Assembly: GCA_035439445.1 (NCBI GenBank)
Contig: DAORKG010000005.1
Location: 62,001-126,000 of the forward strand
Source: UBA4416 sp035439445
Lineage (GTDB): Bacteria > Bacteroidota > Bacteroidia > B-17B0 > Aurantibacillaceae
Direction: 5' to 3'
DNA length: 64,000 nucleotides
The position numbers and the translations under genes are program-made. The notes under the pieces were generated by a model. It was not told the DNA's origin. It saw only the letters and a list, made by a program, of their open reading frames with translations, and did no database searches. This document shows positions 1 to 9,616 of the stretch, piece by piece. How positions within the stretch are numbered: the first letter of the stretch is position 1; every line of letters starts with the position of its first letter.

Positions 1-1
1 G

Positions 2-1561
2 AAAAAGAAAAATGGGTCATTCATGGTTAACTACCGCTACTCAACATTATCTATTTTTAAATATATTGGATTAGATTTTGGAACAGGAAGTGCAGTTCCT
101 CAATATCAGGATTTAACATTTAAGGTAGATATGCCAACAAAAAAAGCCGGTAAATTTTCGGTATGGGGCATAGGAGGATTGAGTTATGCAGAGTTGTTAC
201 AGAGTCAGCAATCAAAAGATAATAACTTATACGGCTATAGCGGAAGAAATATGTTTTTCCGCTCCAACGTTGGTGCAGGGGGTGTTTCTCATACCTACCT
301 TATTAATTCCAGTTCTTATCTCAAAACTAATATTGGAGTTTCGGGACAATATAATTTAATTACAGCTGATAGAGTGGATACCAGTACTAAGCCTGAAACA
401 GTTAGACCTGAGTACAGAAATATATCTTATACTACTAGGTATTCGTTTAATACCACTTATAATAAAAAAATAAATTCAAGAAATTTTATTAATGCTGGTT
501 TTTATACTGATTTGTATAACACAACCTTTGTTGATAGTATTGATAGTTATGGAACGGGATTCGTTACTCTCAGAAATTATAAAGGACAAACCGCATTGAT
601 GAGAGGTTTTATTCAATGGAAGCACCACTTTAGTGAGAAGTTATATTTAAATACAGGATTTACTTATCAGTATTTGTTATTAAATAATTCTCAGTCTCCG
701 GAGCCAAGATTAGGATTAAAGTATGAAATTAATAAAAAACAATCTTTAAGTTTTGGAGCCGGTATTCATAGTCAGGTGCAGCCGCTATATGTGTATTTTG
801 CAACTGCTAATTTAGGAAACGGACAAGTAAAGGAAACTAATCGAAATTTAGATTTCACAAAAGCGGCTCATGCTGTGTTAGCTTATGATGTAAATTTATT
901 TAATAGTGTTCGTATTAAAACCGAGTTGTATTATCAGTATTTATATAGTGTGCCTGTTAAGATTCGTAAAGATTATTTTAGTACTGTAAATTTAGGTGCA
1001 GATTTCAATAGTCCAAATGTCGATAGTTTGATAAATAACGGAACTGGAGAAAATTATGGTTTTGAATTAACCTTAGAGAAATTTTATAGTAAAGGCTATT
1101 ATTTTTTAGTGACAGCTTCTTTGTTTGAAAGTAAATATACAGGGAGTGATGGCGTATACAGGAATACAGCCTTTAATGGAAATTATGTATTTAATGCTTT
1201 AGCAGGGAAAGAATTTAAAATTAAGGAAAAGCATATTTTAGCCATAGATGTTAAAGTGACTTATGCAGGTGGTAAGCGTTATGTGCCAATTGATTTAGCC
1301 GCTTCAATCGCTTACAAAGATGAAGTGAGAGATGGGACTCAGGCCTATACTCCTCAATATGACCCATATTTTAGAATTGATGTAAAGCCTTCGTATAAAT
1401 TAAATACCAAACGTTTTACGCATGAAATTAGTGTTGATATTCAGAATATAACTAAACATAATAATATATTTCAGCAACAGTATGATTTAAATACACAATC
1501 TATTAAAACCGATTATCAATTGAAGTTTTTCGTGATACCGCAATATCGTTTAACTTTCTAA
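2..1561 (+). CDS. TonB-dependent receptor, C-terminal part (5' end outside window)
   Basis: The frame is open to the left edge of the window, reading KKKNGSF before the first Met at base 23, so this is the 3' portion of a longer gene. About 519 residues are visible. The pattern is alternating aromatic and polar beta-strands typical of an outer-membrane barrel, with long Tyr/Asn-rich loops. It ends in a terminal strand (LKFFVIPQYRLTF) with the C-terminal Phe usual for outer-membrane proteins. The segment HEISVDIQNITKHNN resembles the penultimate strands of TonB-dependent receptors. The plug and any CarboxypepD_reg-like domain would lie upstream. The substrate cannot be told. A sensor kinase gene starts 54 bp downstream on the same strand, so co-transcription is possible but unproven. 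Confidence 0.8.
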   Translation, partial: KKKNGSFMVNYRYSTLSIFKYIGLDFGTGSAVPQYQDLTFKVDMPTKKAGKFSVWGIGGLSYAELLQSQQSKDNNLYGYSGRNMFFRSNVGAGGVSHTYLINSSSYLKTNIGVSGQYNLITADRVDTSTKPETVRPEYRNISYTTRYSFNTTYNKKINSRNFINAGFYTDLYNTTFVDSIDSYGTGFVTLRNYKGQTALMRGFIQWKHHFSEKLYLNTGFTYQYLLLNNSQSPEPRLGLKYEINKKQSLSFGAGIHSQVQPLYVYFATANLGNGQVKETNRNLDFTKAAHAVLAYDVNLFNSVRIKTELYYQYLYSVPVKIRKDYFSTVNLGADFNSPNVDSLINNGTGENYGFELTLEKFYSKGYYFLVTASLFESKYTGSDGVYRNTAFNGNYVFNALAGKEFKIKEKHILAIDVKVTYAGGKRYVPIDLAASIAYKDEVRDGTQAYTPQYDPYFRIDVKPSYKLNTKRFTHEISVDIQNITKHNNIFQQQYDLNTQSIKTDYQLKFFVIPQYRLTF

Positions 1562-1615
1562 GGGCTTTGTTAATTTTATTCATAAATTCGTTATCAATTA
1601 CAAGTCTATAAAAAA

Positions 1616-4543
1616 TTGAACAAGCAACACCGATATTCCTTTTTCTTTTTTTTATTTACTCTGATATTAACTTGTCAGACGCATCACTTTTTTTCGCAGA
1701 CGCCTTATTATTATAAAATTTCCGAAGAAAATGGATTACCTTCCAGTGAGGTGTATCAAATTATCCAAGATGATTTTGGCTATATATGGATCGGTTGTGA
1801 TGCCGGTTTATTCAGATATGATGGAGTAAGATTTAAATCAATTAATTCTAATCGACAAAACAGTAAAAGTATATCAGGATTAAAAATTGATAAAGACAAA
1901 AACTTATGGTGTCAAAATTTTTCTGGCCAAATATTTAGAGTTTCCGATGATTCTTTGACTTTGGTTATAGATGTTTCAGATAAACTTGCTTCATATGCTC
2001 AGTATGCTATTGATAAAGAGCAAAAGGTTTGGGTTGCTAATGTAAAAACTATTGAGCAATATGATTTCAATGGAAAGAAAATTCAGTCTTTATATAAATT
2101 AAATGCACAAAATGATACCATCATTTGGCAAGAGGTAGAAGTTAATTTTAAAGGTGATGTTTATTTTAGTTCTCAAAAAAACGGGATAGGAGTTATTAGA
2201 AAATATGAGTCTAAGAATGTTATAACACTTCTTGATGCAAATTTAACTATCCCTTTAAGAACAGCGTTGGAACCCTACGATAAAGAATTAATTGCGTTAT
2301 CTGAAATAAACATAAAAAGAGAATATATTATATCCCTAGTTAGTGATAATAAAATAGTTGAAAAATCCAGGTTCTATCCATTCAAAACAGATGGATTAAT
2401 TTATAAAATATATAAAGATAATTTAAACAGACATTGGTTATGTACATCATCAGGTATTGTAAAACTAAACTCAGATTTTAAGTTAGACTCTGAAAGTAAA
2501 TTTTTATTTAACAACGATAAAATATCCGGAGTCTATCAAGACAGGGAAGGAAACTTATGGGTGAGTAGCTTGCAAAATGGAATTTTTGTTATTCCGAATT
2601 ACGATTTGAATTTATATGATGAACAGGGTTCTAACATATCTGATCATAATATAACGGCACTTTTAAAGACGAATCAAAATGAATTGTTGATTGGAACATA
2701 TACAGGTTCAATATATAAATTGACAGCAAATAATACATTTGAGTTGTTTCCTAAGCAGACAGATATAGCCTATCGTACTGTTAAAAAAATATTGGAGTCA
2801 GATGGTGGTATTTATGTTTCTCATGGTCCCTTGTCGTTTTATAATTCAAAGAAAGAAACCATTTTCAGTGCATATAACTCTAGAGATTTTTGTTGGCTGG
2901 GAGATACATTGTTTTATGTGAATTCTAATGCTTTTGGATTTTATCCAAAAATGCATTCTATCCCAAATGATAAGTTGGGAACAAGTGCCATAGTTGTTCA
3001 TAATAGAGGTTGTAAGGCAATTACAATAGATGAAAAAACGAATACTATTTATTTTGCCTCAATTGATGGATTATTTAAATATAAAGATGGAACTGTAATA
3101 GAGCTTAAACTGAATAATAAATCAGTTTTTGTAAATAAATTAACTTTTCATAGAAATCAACTTTGGGTAGGCTCTGTAAATGAAGGCTTATATATTTTAC
3201 AAAATGATAAAATTAAAAAACACTTTTATGAAGGTTATGTATTGCATGGTAATGGAGTTAAAAGTTTCAAGATAGTAAATGAATATGTTTATGTTTCTAC
3301 AGAGGAAGGATTAACACAAATTAATTATATAACTAATAAATCAGATTTTTTTGATTATACAGATGGGATTGTGTCTAAAGAAATAAATGCTATTGAATAT
3401 TTTGATGACCATGTTTTTTTAGCTACCAATAAGGGACTTCTTAAACTTCCTAAAAACAATATTAAAAATTCTGTGTATCCAAATATTCAATTAACAGGAG
3501 TTTTTGTAAATGACTCACTCGTTGTCCCAAAAAATAATATTCTGAATTTAAATTACAATCAAAATAATATTGACATTGAATTTAATACAGCTTGTTTAAA
3601 AGCGAGAGGAAGTTTTAAGTACAAGTATCGTATACTTGGGTTAGATGCTAATTGGCATTATAACGCTGGAGTTAATAATCATTTAAAATATGTTTTGCCA
3701 AGTGGCGAGTATACATTTGAAATCAGAGCAGTTAATGAAGATGGCCTGGAGAGTTTAAATACATTGGTTGTTAAAGTCTTCATCAAAAGTCCATTTTGGC
3801 ATCGCTGGTGGTTTTACTTATTGTCGGTGCTTTTGGGCGCAGGTGTTGTTGCAATATTATTTATGGTTCGGATACAATTTATTAAACGTCGCGCTGAATT
3901 AAGAAACAAAGTAACTGCTTCGCAACTTACGGCTCTTAAATCACAAATGAATCCTCATTTTTTATTTAATACATTAAATTCTCTACAAGATTTAATTTTG
4001 AAACATGATATTAAAAATTCAAACTATTATTTAAATAAATTTAGTTTATTAATGAGGGAAATATTAGATATGTCTGGTAAGGATGAAGTTGTTTTATCAA
4101 GAGAAATTAAATTATTGGAAACATACCTGGAATTGGAAAAGTTACGTTTTGGAGATGAGTTTGAATTCACAATTAGCATTAACAATGAAATAGATGTAGA
4201 TCATTTACAATTACCTCCAATGATTATTCAACCTTTTATAGAAAACGCGTTGAAACATGGATTGCTTCATAAAAAAGGTGATAAAAAATTAAATGTAGCA
4301 TTTACTTTAAATGATAATTGCTTGATGTGTGAAGTTACCGACAATGGTGTAGGTAGAAAAAAATCAGAAGAAATTAAAGCTAGAAGCAGCAGAACCCATC
4401 AGTCGTTTGCAACAGAAGCAACGGATAAGCGTATGGACTTGTTAAATTCATATAATGACAAAAAGTATAGTTTTAAAATCATTGATTTATATGAAGGAGA
4501 AAAGCCGATTGGTACAAAAGTGATTATTTCGATTCCTATATAG
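1616..4543 (+). CDS. Sensor histidine kinase with periplasmic beta-propeller (LytS/YehU-type kinase domain)
   Basis: The predicted protein has 975 residues. A signal peptide (residues 1-28) is followed by a long periplasmic propeller with WIG and LWV blade repeats (about 35-630). A Y_Y_Y-type domain follows (about 640-725), then one membrane helix near 733-756. The cytoplasmic His-kinase domain has the H-box SQMNPHFLFNTLNSL with His781, the N-box PPMIIQPFIENALKHG and the G-box DNGVGR, which is the LytS family pattern. The start is a TTG: an in-frame stop lies at 1583-1585 and the signal peptide begins directly at this TTG. The cognate regulator is encoded 77 bp downstream. The ligand is unknown; in Bacteroidota this architecture often senses polymers or envelope signals. 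Confidence 0.9.
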   Translation: MNKQHRYSFFFFLFTLILTCQTHHFFSQTPYYYKISEENGLPSSEVYQIIQDDFGYIWIGCDAGLFRYDGVRFKSINSNRQNSKSISGLKIDKDKNLWCQNFSGQIFRVSDDSLTLVIDVSDKLASYAQYAIDKEQKVWVANVKTIEQYDFNGKKIQSLYKLNAQNDTIIWQEVEVNFKGDVYFSSQKNGIGVIRKYESKNVITLLDANLTIPLRTALEPYDKELIALSEINIKREYIISLVSDNKIVEKSRFYPFKTDGLIYKIYKDNLNRHWLCTSSGIVKLNSDFKLDSESKFLFNNDKISGVYQDREGNLWVSSLQNGIFVIPNYDLNLYDEQGSNISDHNITALLKTNQNELLIGTYTGSIYKLTANNTFELFPKQTDIAYRTVKKILESDGGIYVSHGPLSFYNSKKETIFSAYNSRDFCWLGDTLFYVNSNAFGFYPKMHSIPNDKLGTSAIVVHNRGCKAITIDEKTNTIYFASIDGLFKYKDGTVIELKLNNKSVFVNKLTFHRNQLWVGSVNEGLYILQNDKIKKHFYEGYVLHGNGVKSFKIVNEYVYVSTEEGLTQINYITNKSDFFDYTDGIVSKEINAIEYFDDHVFLATNKGLLKLPKNNIKNSVYPNIQLTGVFVNDSLVVPKNNILNLNYNQNNIDIEFNTACLKARGSFKYKYRILGLDANWHYNAGVNNHLKYVLPSGEYTFEIRAVNEDGLESLNTLVVKVFIKSPFWHRWWFYLLSVLLGAGVVAILFMVRIQFIKRRAELRNKVTASQLTALKSQMNPHFLFNTLNSLQDLILKHDIKNSNYYLNKFSLLMREILDMSGKDEVVLSREIKLLETYLELEKLRFGDEFEFTISINNEIDVDHLQLPPMIIQPFIENALKHGLLHKKGDKKLNVAFTLNDNCLMCEVTDNGVGRKKSEEIKARSSRTHQSFATEATDKRMDLLNSYNDKKYSFKIIDLYEGEKPIGTKVIISIPI

Positions 4544-4620
4544 CATTTGGTGAATTAAAATAAACCATTCATAAAATACTCTCCCATTACTATTAACAAA
4601 CTATTATATTTACGACGTAA

Positions 4621-5382
4621 ATGAGTCAAATCAATGCAATACTAATAGATGATGAAGAGAGAGCAAGAAATACGCTTTCTTCTTTGTTATTAAACTATTG
4701 CCCCGAGATATCTATTTTAGCTACCTGTTCCAATGTACCTGATGGTGTATTAGCTATTAATAAACATAAACCTGATGTTATTTTTTTGGATATTGAAATG
4801 CCAGATTATAATGGCTTTGAGATGTTAGGCTTTTTTAGAGAAATTGATTTTGATATTATTTTTGTTACTGCTTATAGCGAATATGCCGTTAAAGCATTTG
4901 AGATATCTGCCGTTGATTATATATTAAAACCAATAGATATTGATCAATTAAAAAATTCTGTTGAGAAATTAAAACAGAAAAAGTTGCATTCACAAATGCA
5001 GGAACAAATAGAGCTTTTGAAGGATTCATATAGAGGAGACGATATAAGAAAAATTGCTCTTTCCATGTCTAATGGTTTGACTTTTGTTGAAGTTTCGGAT
5101 ATTGTTTTATTAGAAGCTGATGGAGCATATACTACATTTTATTTAAAAGACGGACAAAAATTTTTAGTAAGTAAAAAACTGAAGTTTTATGAAGATATTT
5201 TATCTAATCGTTCTTATTTTTTTAGGACACACCGTTCTTATTTTATAAATGTTAATTTCATTAAAACTTATAGTCGGTCCGAAAACGCCATATTAATGGA
5301 AAATGATTTTTCTGTTACTATTTCCAGAGACCGAAAACAAGAGTTTGAAACTCTCTTAAAAGACCTTCGTATTTCTATCTAA
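4621..5382 (+). CDS. LytTR-family response regulator
   Basis: The product has 253 residues. A CheY-like receiver (about 5-120) contains the acidic pair DD near residue 10, the phosphoacceptor Asp57 in VIFLDIEMP, the conserved Thr in FVTAYSEYA and the Lys in ILKPID. A linker coiled coil follows, and a LytTR DNA-binding domain occupies about 145-250 (FFRTHRSYFINVNFIK). It partners the preceding LytS-type kinase. LytTR regulators bind two 9-bp direct repeats about 21 bp apart. Such a pair lies 3 bp after this gene's stop and just upstream of the next gene, so the secreted protein at 5473 is the likely target. Confidence 0.93.
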   Translation: MSQINAILIDDEERARNTLSSLLLNYCPEISILATCSNVPDGVLAINKHKPDVIFLDIEMPDYNGFEMLGFFREIDFDIIFVTAYSEYAVKAFEISAVDYILKPIDIDQLKNSVEKLKQKKLHSQMQEQIELLKDSYRGDDIRKIALSMSNGLTFVEVSDIVLLEADGAYTTFYLKDGQKFLVSKKLKFYEDILSNRSYFFRTHRSYFINVNFIKTYSRSENAILMENDFSVTISRDRKQEFETLLKDLRISI

Positions 5383-5384
5383 AT

Positions 5385-5418
5385 ACAGTTCATGAACTAG
5401 ATTTTACGGTTCGTGAAC
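5385..5418 (+). promoter_or_regulatory. Predicted LytTR operator: two direct repeats 21 bp apart
   Basis: Repeat 1 (ACAGTTCATGAAC, starting at 5385) and repeat 2 (ACGGTTCGTGAAC, starting at 5406) agree at 11 of 13 positions and are offset by exactly 21 bp. The first nine bases of repeat 1 fit the published LytTR consensus [TA][AC][CA]GTTN[AG][TG] fully, and repeat 2 fits with one mismatch. Position between the LytTR gene and the 5473 gene supports an operator for the latter. A weak -7-like box (TATTTTAT, 5437-5444) lies downstream, with no clear -33 TTG, as expected for an activator-dependent promoter. Each repeat is also close to palindromic. Confidence 0.65.
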
Positions 5419-5472
5419 TTCCCACCACCCAAGATTTATTTTATGAGGATTTTCGTGTAAAATTATATTTAT

Positions 5473-8400
5473 ATGAAAAAACTACTATTTACTTTATTTT
5501 TAGGAATCACAGGGGTATTTGTATATGCCCAAACTACAGAAACAATTCTTTACACTTGGATGTCAGGTCCAAATACACTAAATGCTCCAAGTGCATTTGG
5601 AGTAAAAGGAGTTCCATCAACAACGAATATTCCTGCTTCAATATATGGTCCTGTTTCTTGGAGTGATAATAACGGTAATTTTTGGCTTTTTGGGGGCAGT
5701 CAGAGCAGCACAAATAAATTTAATGCTTTGTTTAGATATAATACTGCTACGAATGAATGGACATGGATGACTGGAGGAAACAGTTATAATAATGTTGGAG
5801 TTTATGGTACAAAAGGAACAGCAGCGGCCGCTAATACTCCTGGAGCACGAGTGGGTTCTGTTACTTGGAAAGGTGCAGATGGAAATTTATATTTATTTGG
5901 AGGATATGGTTATGGCACAACAACCGCAATAGGTGATTTAAATGATGTATGGAAATTTGATGTAACAACAGGTCAATGGGCATGGATTGCGGGTTCAAAT
6001 ACAATTAATCCAGCAATGGTTTATGGCACTATGGGTGTTACCACATCTTCAAATACTCCCAATGGAAGAATGGGAGGAATTGGTTGGGTTGATAATAATG
6101 GAGTTTTTTGGACTTATGGAGGATATAATAATACAAATACTAGATATCAATCAGATTTATGGAAATTTGAAATTGCGACAGCACAATGGACCTATATGGG
6201 AGGTTCTCAGTCTTTTAATATTGGAGGAACATTTGGAACAAAAGGAGTAGCAGCTCCTACAAATTTCCCAGGTAGCAGAGTTAGTGGTGTTGGCGTTACA
6301 GATTCTAATAATAATTTATGGTTATTTGGTGGCACAGGAACAAGTGGAACATGGGGCGAGTTTAATGATTTGTGGAAGTATGATATATCAATTGGTCAGT
6401 GGACTTGGGTATCCGGAGGAAATTCAATTTCCCAGTCAGGTACTTACGGTACAAAAGGAGTGGCAAATGCTGCTAATAAACCTGGTTCAAGAAGAAATCA
6501 TTTAGCTTGGTATAAAGGCAACAGTATTTATGTACAAGGTGGTTGGGGTTTGCACTCAACAGCTTTAACTGGGCATTTAAATGATTTATGGAAATATGAT
6601 ATTACTGCTGGACAATGGACTTGGATTTCAGGTATTGACGGCAGAAATGCAGCATCAGTATATGGAACTAAAGGTGTTACTACTGTTTCTAATTTAATTG
6701 GAGGACGTTCAGAAGCAGCTTCATTTGCGGATAATAGTGGATCTTTTTGGATTTTTGGTGGCAGAGATTTTTCTCTTGGTGTCATGAATAATACAAATGA
6801 TTTGTGGAAATTGGATTTTTGTAATGCTCCAACTGCTGTTAATACTTCTGCTTCGTCTAATACAATTATTTGTGGAGGAAATACTACAACTTTATCTGCA
6901 ACTGGCGTTGGAGCAATTGGTTGGTACACAGCTGCAACTGGAGGCACATTTCTTTCTGGCGGAAATAATTTTATTACTCCAACTTTAACTTCTACAACAA
7001 CATATTATATTCAAGATAGTACTTGCGGACCAGGAACAAGAGTGGCAGTAACGGTTAGTGTTATGCCTACACCAAATTTAGCTGTTGCTAATTTAAGCGT
7101 ATGTGCTAATGGTTCTGTTAATCTTGTTGCTTCAGGTGCCAATACTTATACATGGAGCACTGGCTCTAATTCAGCAACTCTAACCACTTTCCCTTCAGCT
7201 AATGAAACTTATACTTTATCTGGAACAAACACTTCAAATGGTTGTACTAGTTCTATCGTTCGAACATTAACGGTTGTTCCATTGCCTACTTTAACTGTGA
7301 CACCTAACTATACCATTTGTTCTGGTAAAAGTGCAACCATTGGTGCAAGTGGCGCAACTACTTATCAATGGAATACTGGATCAACTAGTGCGTCAATAAC
7401 AGTTTCTCCTGGAACAACAACAAATTATACCGTCACTGGTTTTGGAACAGGAAATTGTAGTAGTAAAGTTATCATACCAGTTACGGTAAATGCTAGTCCT
7501 GTTTTAACATTAACACCTGCTTCTACAACATTGTGCGCGGGTTCTGTAATGACATTAAGTGTTTCAGGTGCTCCGAGTTATACATGGAATACTGGTGCAA
7601 ATACAAATACATTGCAAATATCACCTACAAGTAATACATCTTATACGGTTATTGGTGAAGCGGTAAATGGATGTACAACAGCTGCTGTTAAAAATATTTC
7701 TACTCTTGTTTCGCCAACAGTATCTATAACAGGACCAACGGTTACTTGTGCAGGAAGTCCTGTTACACTTGTAGGATCAGGAGCAACTACATATACATGG
7801 AGTACAGGAGTATTTACAAGCTCAATTACTCCTTCACCAACTACAACAACTATTTACACTCTAACTGGTAAAAATGCAAATGTTTGTACTAAGACTTCCA
7901 CTATAGAAGTAACTGTTAATCAGCTTCCTGTTTTATCAATTACTCCAAGTAATACAAATATTTGTTTGGGATCAACATATACATTAGCAGCTACAGGAGC
8001 AGATACTTACACTTGGAATTCATCAATTAATTCAAATTCAATTGTTGTAAGCCCTACTGTAAATACTTCTTATTCATTAACTGGAGTAGATTTAACGACA
8101 GGATGCTCTAAAACAGCTGTCAAAACTCTTTCAGTTCTTGCTCTTCCAAATGTTGTTATTGGTGGTACAAATGTTCCTGTATGTGTTGGTGGTTTTATTA
8201 ACTTAGTTGCAAATGGAGTAGTAACATATACATGGAGCACTGGTGAAACGACTTTAAATATTCAACCTACACCAACAGTTTCAACAACATATACACTTAT
8301 AGGAACAGGAACTAATGGTTGTGTTAATTCTGCTGTTAAAACGGTAACAGTAAATCCATTACCAACTTTAACAGTTGCTGGTAATAATGTGCTTTGTTCA

Positions 8401-9459
8401 GGTCAAGCTACAACCTTAACTGTTAGCGGGGCAAACACATATACTTGGAGTGGAGGATTTACAGCACCTATGATTAGTGTTTCGCCTGCTTCATCTACAA
8501 ACTATACTGTTATAGGTAAAGATGCAAATAATTGTTCTAATACAACATCTTATTTTGTCACAGTTAATCCTTCGCCAACATTAACAATTTCTCCAACTAA
8601 TACTTTATTATGTGCTGGAGGAACAGCAACAATTAATATAAATGGAGCGAGTAGTTATACCTGGAGTACAGGAGAAAATACAAATGATATAATTGTTTCT
8701 CCAAGTACAAATACAACTTATTCTGTCATTGGAACTACTGGATCTTGTTCTGGTGCCGCTATGGTAACAATATCTGTGAGTAATTCGATTGTTGTTACAG
8801 CAAACGCTTCAAGTCCTGCTATCTGCTCTGGAGATAATGTTTCATTATTTGGTAGCGGTGCTTCTACTTATGTTTGGACTGGTGGTGTAACAGATGGTGT
8901 TTCTTTTTCACCTTCATCTACTGATACATATACAGTTATTGGAACTGCAGGTACATGCTCTAATTCAGCAGTTGTGACTGTTACAGTAAATTCATTACCA
9001 ATATTAAATGTAATAAGCACAAATTCGATTTTATGTATCGGTCAAACAGCTACTCTATCTGTAACAGGTGCATCAACCTATACGTGGAGTGATAATTCCA
9101 ATGGAGCAACCATAGCAGTGATGCCAACTTTAAATACTACTTATACAGTAACAGGTGTAGATGCCAATAACTGTTCTAACTCATCTGTATTTACTCAAAG
9201 TGTTTCAACTTGTACCGGAATAGATGAAAATACTATTGACCTTTCATTCCGTGTTTTTCCTAATCCTAATAATGGTGAATTTACAATTCAAGCTCAAAAG
9301 GAAGATTTTGTAACTATTATAAACGACTTAGGACAAACAATACAAACGATTGAATTAAATGAGAAAAATAATTTTTCATTTGAAATTACAGATTTACAAA
9401 ATGGCGTTTATTTTTTAAATGGCAAGAATGTGAAGCAAAAAATAATAGTAACAAAGTAA
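5473..9459 (+). CDS. Giant secreted Kelch-like/Ig-like repeat protein with T9SS sorting domain
   Basis: The product has 1328 residues. A signal peptide (about 1-19) ends in VYAQ. Six Kelch-like repeats of about 66 residues follow (residues 20-455); each carries a W-T-W turn, a YGTKGV-type segment and an NDLWKYD-type strand. Eleven Ig/PKD-like repeats come next (about 460-1255), each with an S-Y-T-W-S-T-G core and an xTTYTVxG strand. A T9SS type A sorting domain closes the protein (FRVFPNPNNGEF to the end). It is therefore probably carried to the cell surface or medium. Adhesion or glycan binding is plausible, but no catalytic motif is visible. LytTR-type repeats sit upstream and a strong terminator follows the stop. 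Confidence 0.88.
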   Translation: MKKLLFTLFLGITGVFVYAQTTETILYTWMSGPNTLNAPSAFGVKGVPSTTNIPASIYGPVSWSDNNGNFWLFGGSQSSTNKFNALFRYNTATNEWTWMTGGNSYNNVGVYGTKGTAAAANTPGARVGSVTWKGADGNLYLFGGYGYGTTTAIGDLNDVWKFDVTTGQWAWIAGSNTINPAMVYGTMGVTTSSNTPNGRMGGIGWVDNNGVFWTYGGYNNTNTRYQSDLWKFEIATAQWTYMGGSQSFNIGGTFGTKGVAAPTNFPGSRVSGVGVTDSNNNLWLFGGTGTSGTWGEFNDLWKYDISIGQWTWVSGGNSISQSGTYGTKGVANAANKPGSRRNHLAWYKGNSIYVQGGWGLHSTALTGHLNDLWKYDITAGQWTWISGIDGRNAASVYGTKGVTTVSNLIGGRSEAASFADNSGSFWIFGGRDFSLGVMNNTNDLWKLDFCNAPTAVNTSASSNTIICGGNTTTLSATGVGAIGWYTAATGGTFLSGGNNFITPTLTSTTTYYIQDSTCGPGTRVAVTVSVMPTPNLAVANLSVCANGSVNLVASGANTYTWSTGSNSATLTTFPSANETYTLSGTNTSNGCTSSIVRTLTVVPLPTLTVTPNYTICSGKSATIGASGATTYQWNTGSTSASITVSPGTTTNYTVTGFGTGNCSSKVIIPVTVNASPVLTLTPASTTLCAGSVMTLSVSGAPSYTWNTGANTNTLQISPTSNTSYTVIGEAVNGCTTAAVKNISTLVSPTVSITGPTVTCAGSPVTLVGSGATTYTWSTGVFTSSITPSPTTTTIYTLTGKNANVCTKTSTIEVTVNQLPVLSITPSNTNICLGSTYTLAATGADTYTWNSSINSNSIVVSPTVNTSYSLTGVDLTTGCSKTAVKTLSVLALPNVVIGGTNVPVCVGGFINLVANGVVTYTWSTGETTLNIQPTPTVSTTYTLIGTGTNGCVNSAVKTVTVNPLPTLTVAGNNVLCSGQATTLTVSGANTYTWSGGFTAPMISVSPASSTNYTVIGKDANNCSNTTSYFVTVNPSPTLTISPTNTLLCAGGTATININGASSYTWSTGENTNDIIVSPSTNTTYSVIGTTGSCSGAAMVTISVSNSIVVTANASSPAICSGDNVSLFGSGASTYVWTGGVTDGVSFSPSSTDTYTVIGTAGTCSNSAVVTVTVNSLPILNVISTNSILCIGQTATLSVTGASTYTWSDNSNGATIAVMPTLNTTYTVTGVDANNCSNSSVFTQSVSTCTGIDENTIDLSFRVFPNPNNGEFTIQAQKEDFVTIINDLGQTIQTIELNEKNNFSFEITDLQNGVYFLNGKNVKQKIIVTK

Positions 9460-9467
9460 TAATGATT

Positions 9468-9500
9468 AAAAAACCTTCTGTATTTACCAGGAGGTTTTTT
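9468..9500 (+). terminator. Rho-independent terminator after the giant T9SS gene
   Basis: AAAAAACCTTCTG pairs with CAGGAGGTTTTTT (13 bp with one G-T pair) around a TATTTAC loop, ending in a T run, 9 bp after the stop codon at 9459. It should separate the giant gene from the small gene at 9617. Confidence 0.85.
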
Positions 9501-9511
9501 ATTTAAAATGA

Positions 9512-9541
9512 GCAGTTCGTAAATTCAAATGTACATTTCAC
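9512..9541 (+). promoter_or_regulatory. Second predicted LytTR operator (21-bp direct repeats)
   Basis: GCAGTTCGTAAA (from 9512) and ACATTTCACAAA (from 9533) repeat the operator seen at 5385-5418, again with exactly 21 bp between repeat starts. Fit to the LytTR consensus is 8/9 for the first repeat and about 7/9 for the second. It lies after a terminator and upstream of the 79-residue gene at 9617. A candidate promoter follows: TTG at 9550-9552, 21 bp, then CATCTTTG at 9574-9581, one base off TAnnTTTG. Confidence 0.5.
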
Positions 9542-9616
9542 AAAGTGCATTGTATGTTGTGGTTTTTTAGCAACATCTTTGTGTAAGATAATAGTGGTAC
9601 TGAAATTTATATACTT

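Noticed and set aside
5387..5398. Perfect 12-bp palindrome AGTTCATGAACT, like a dimeric repressor operator
   Set aside because: The second copy is not a perfect palindrome, and both copies in both operators keep a direct-repeat spacing of 21 bp with a LytTR consensus match. This explains the site better.
6528..6947. Minus-strand ORF of 139 residues inside the Kelch/Ig gene
   Set aside because: It is the mirror of a repetitive coding region, with no signal peptide, motif or promoter of its own.
5480..9200. Regular short repeats considered as a CRISPR-like or satellite array
   Set aside because: Repeats are in frame, protein-level (66 and about 75 residues) and diverged at the DNA level, as expected for Kelch and Ig-like domains.
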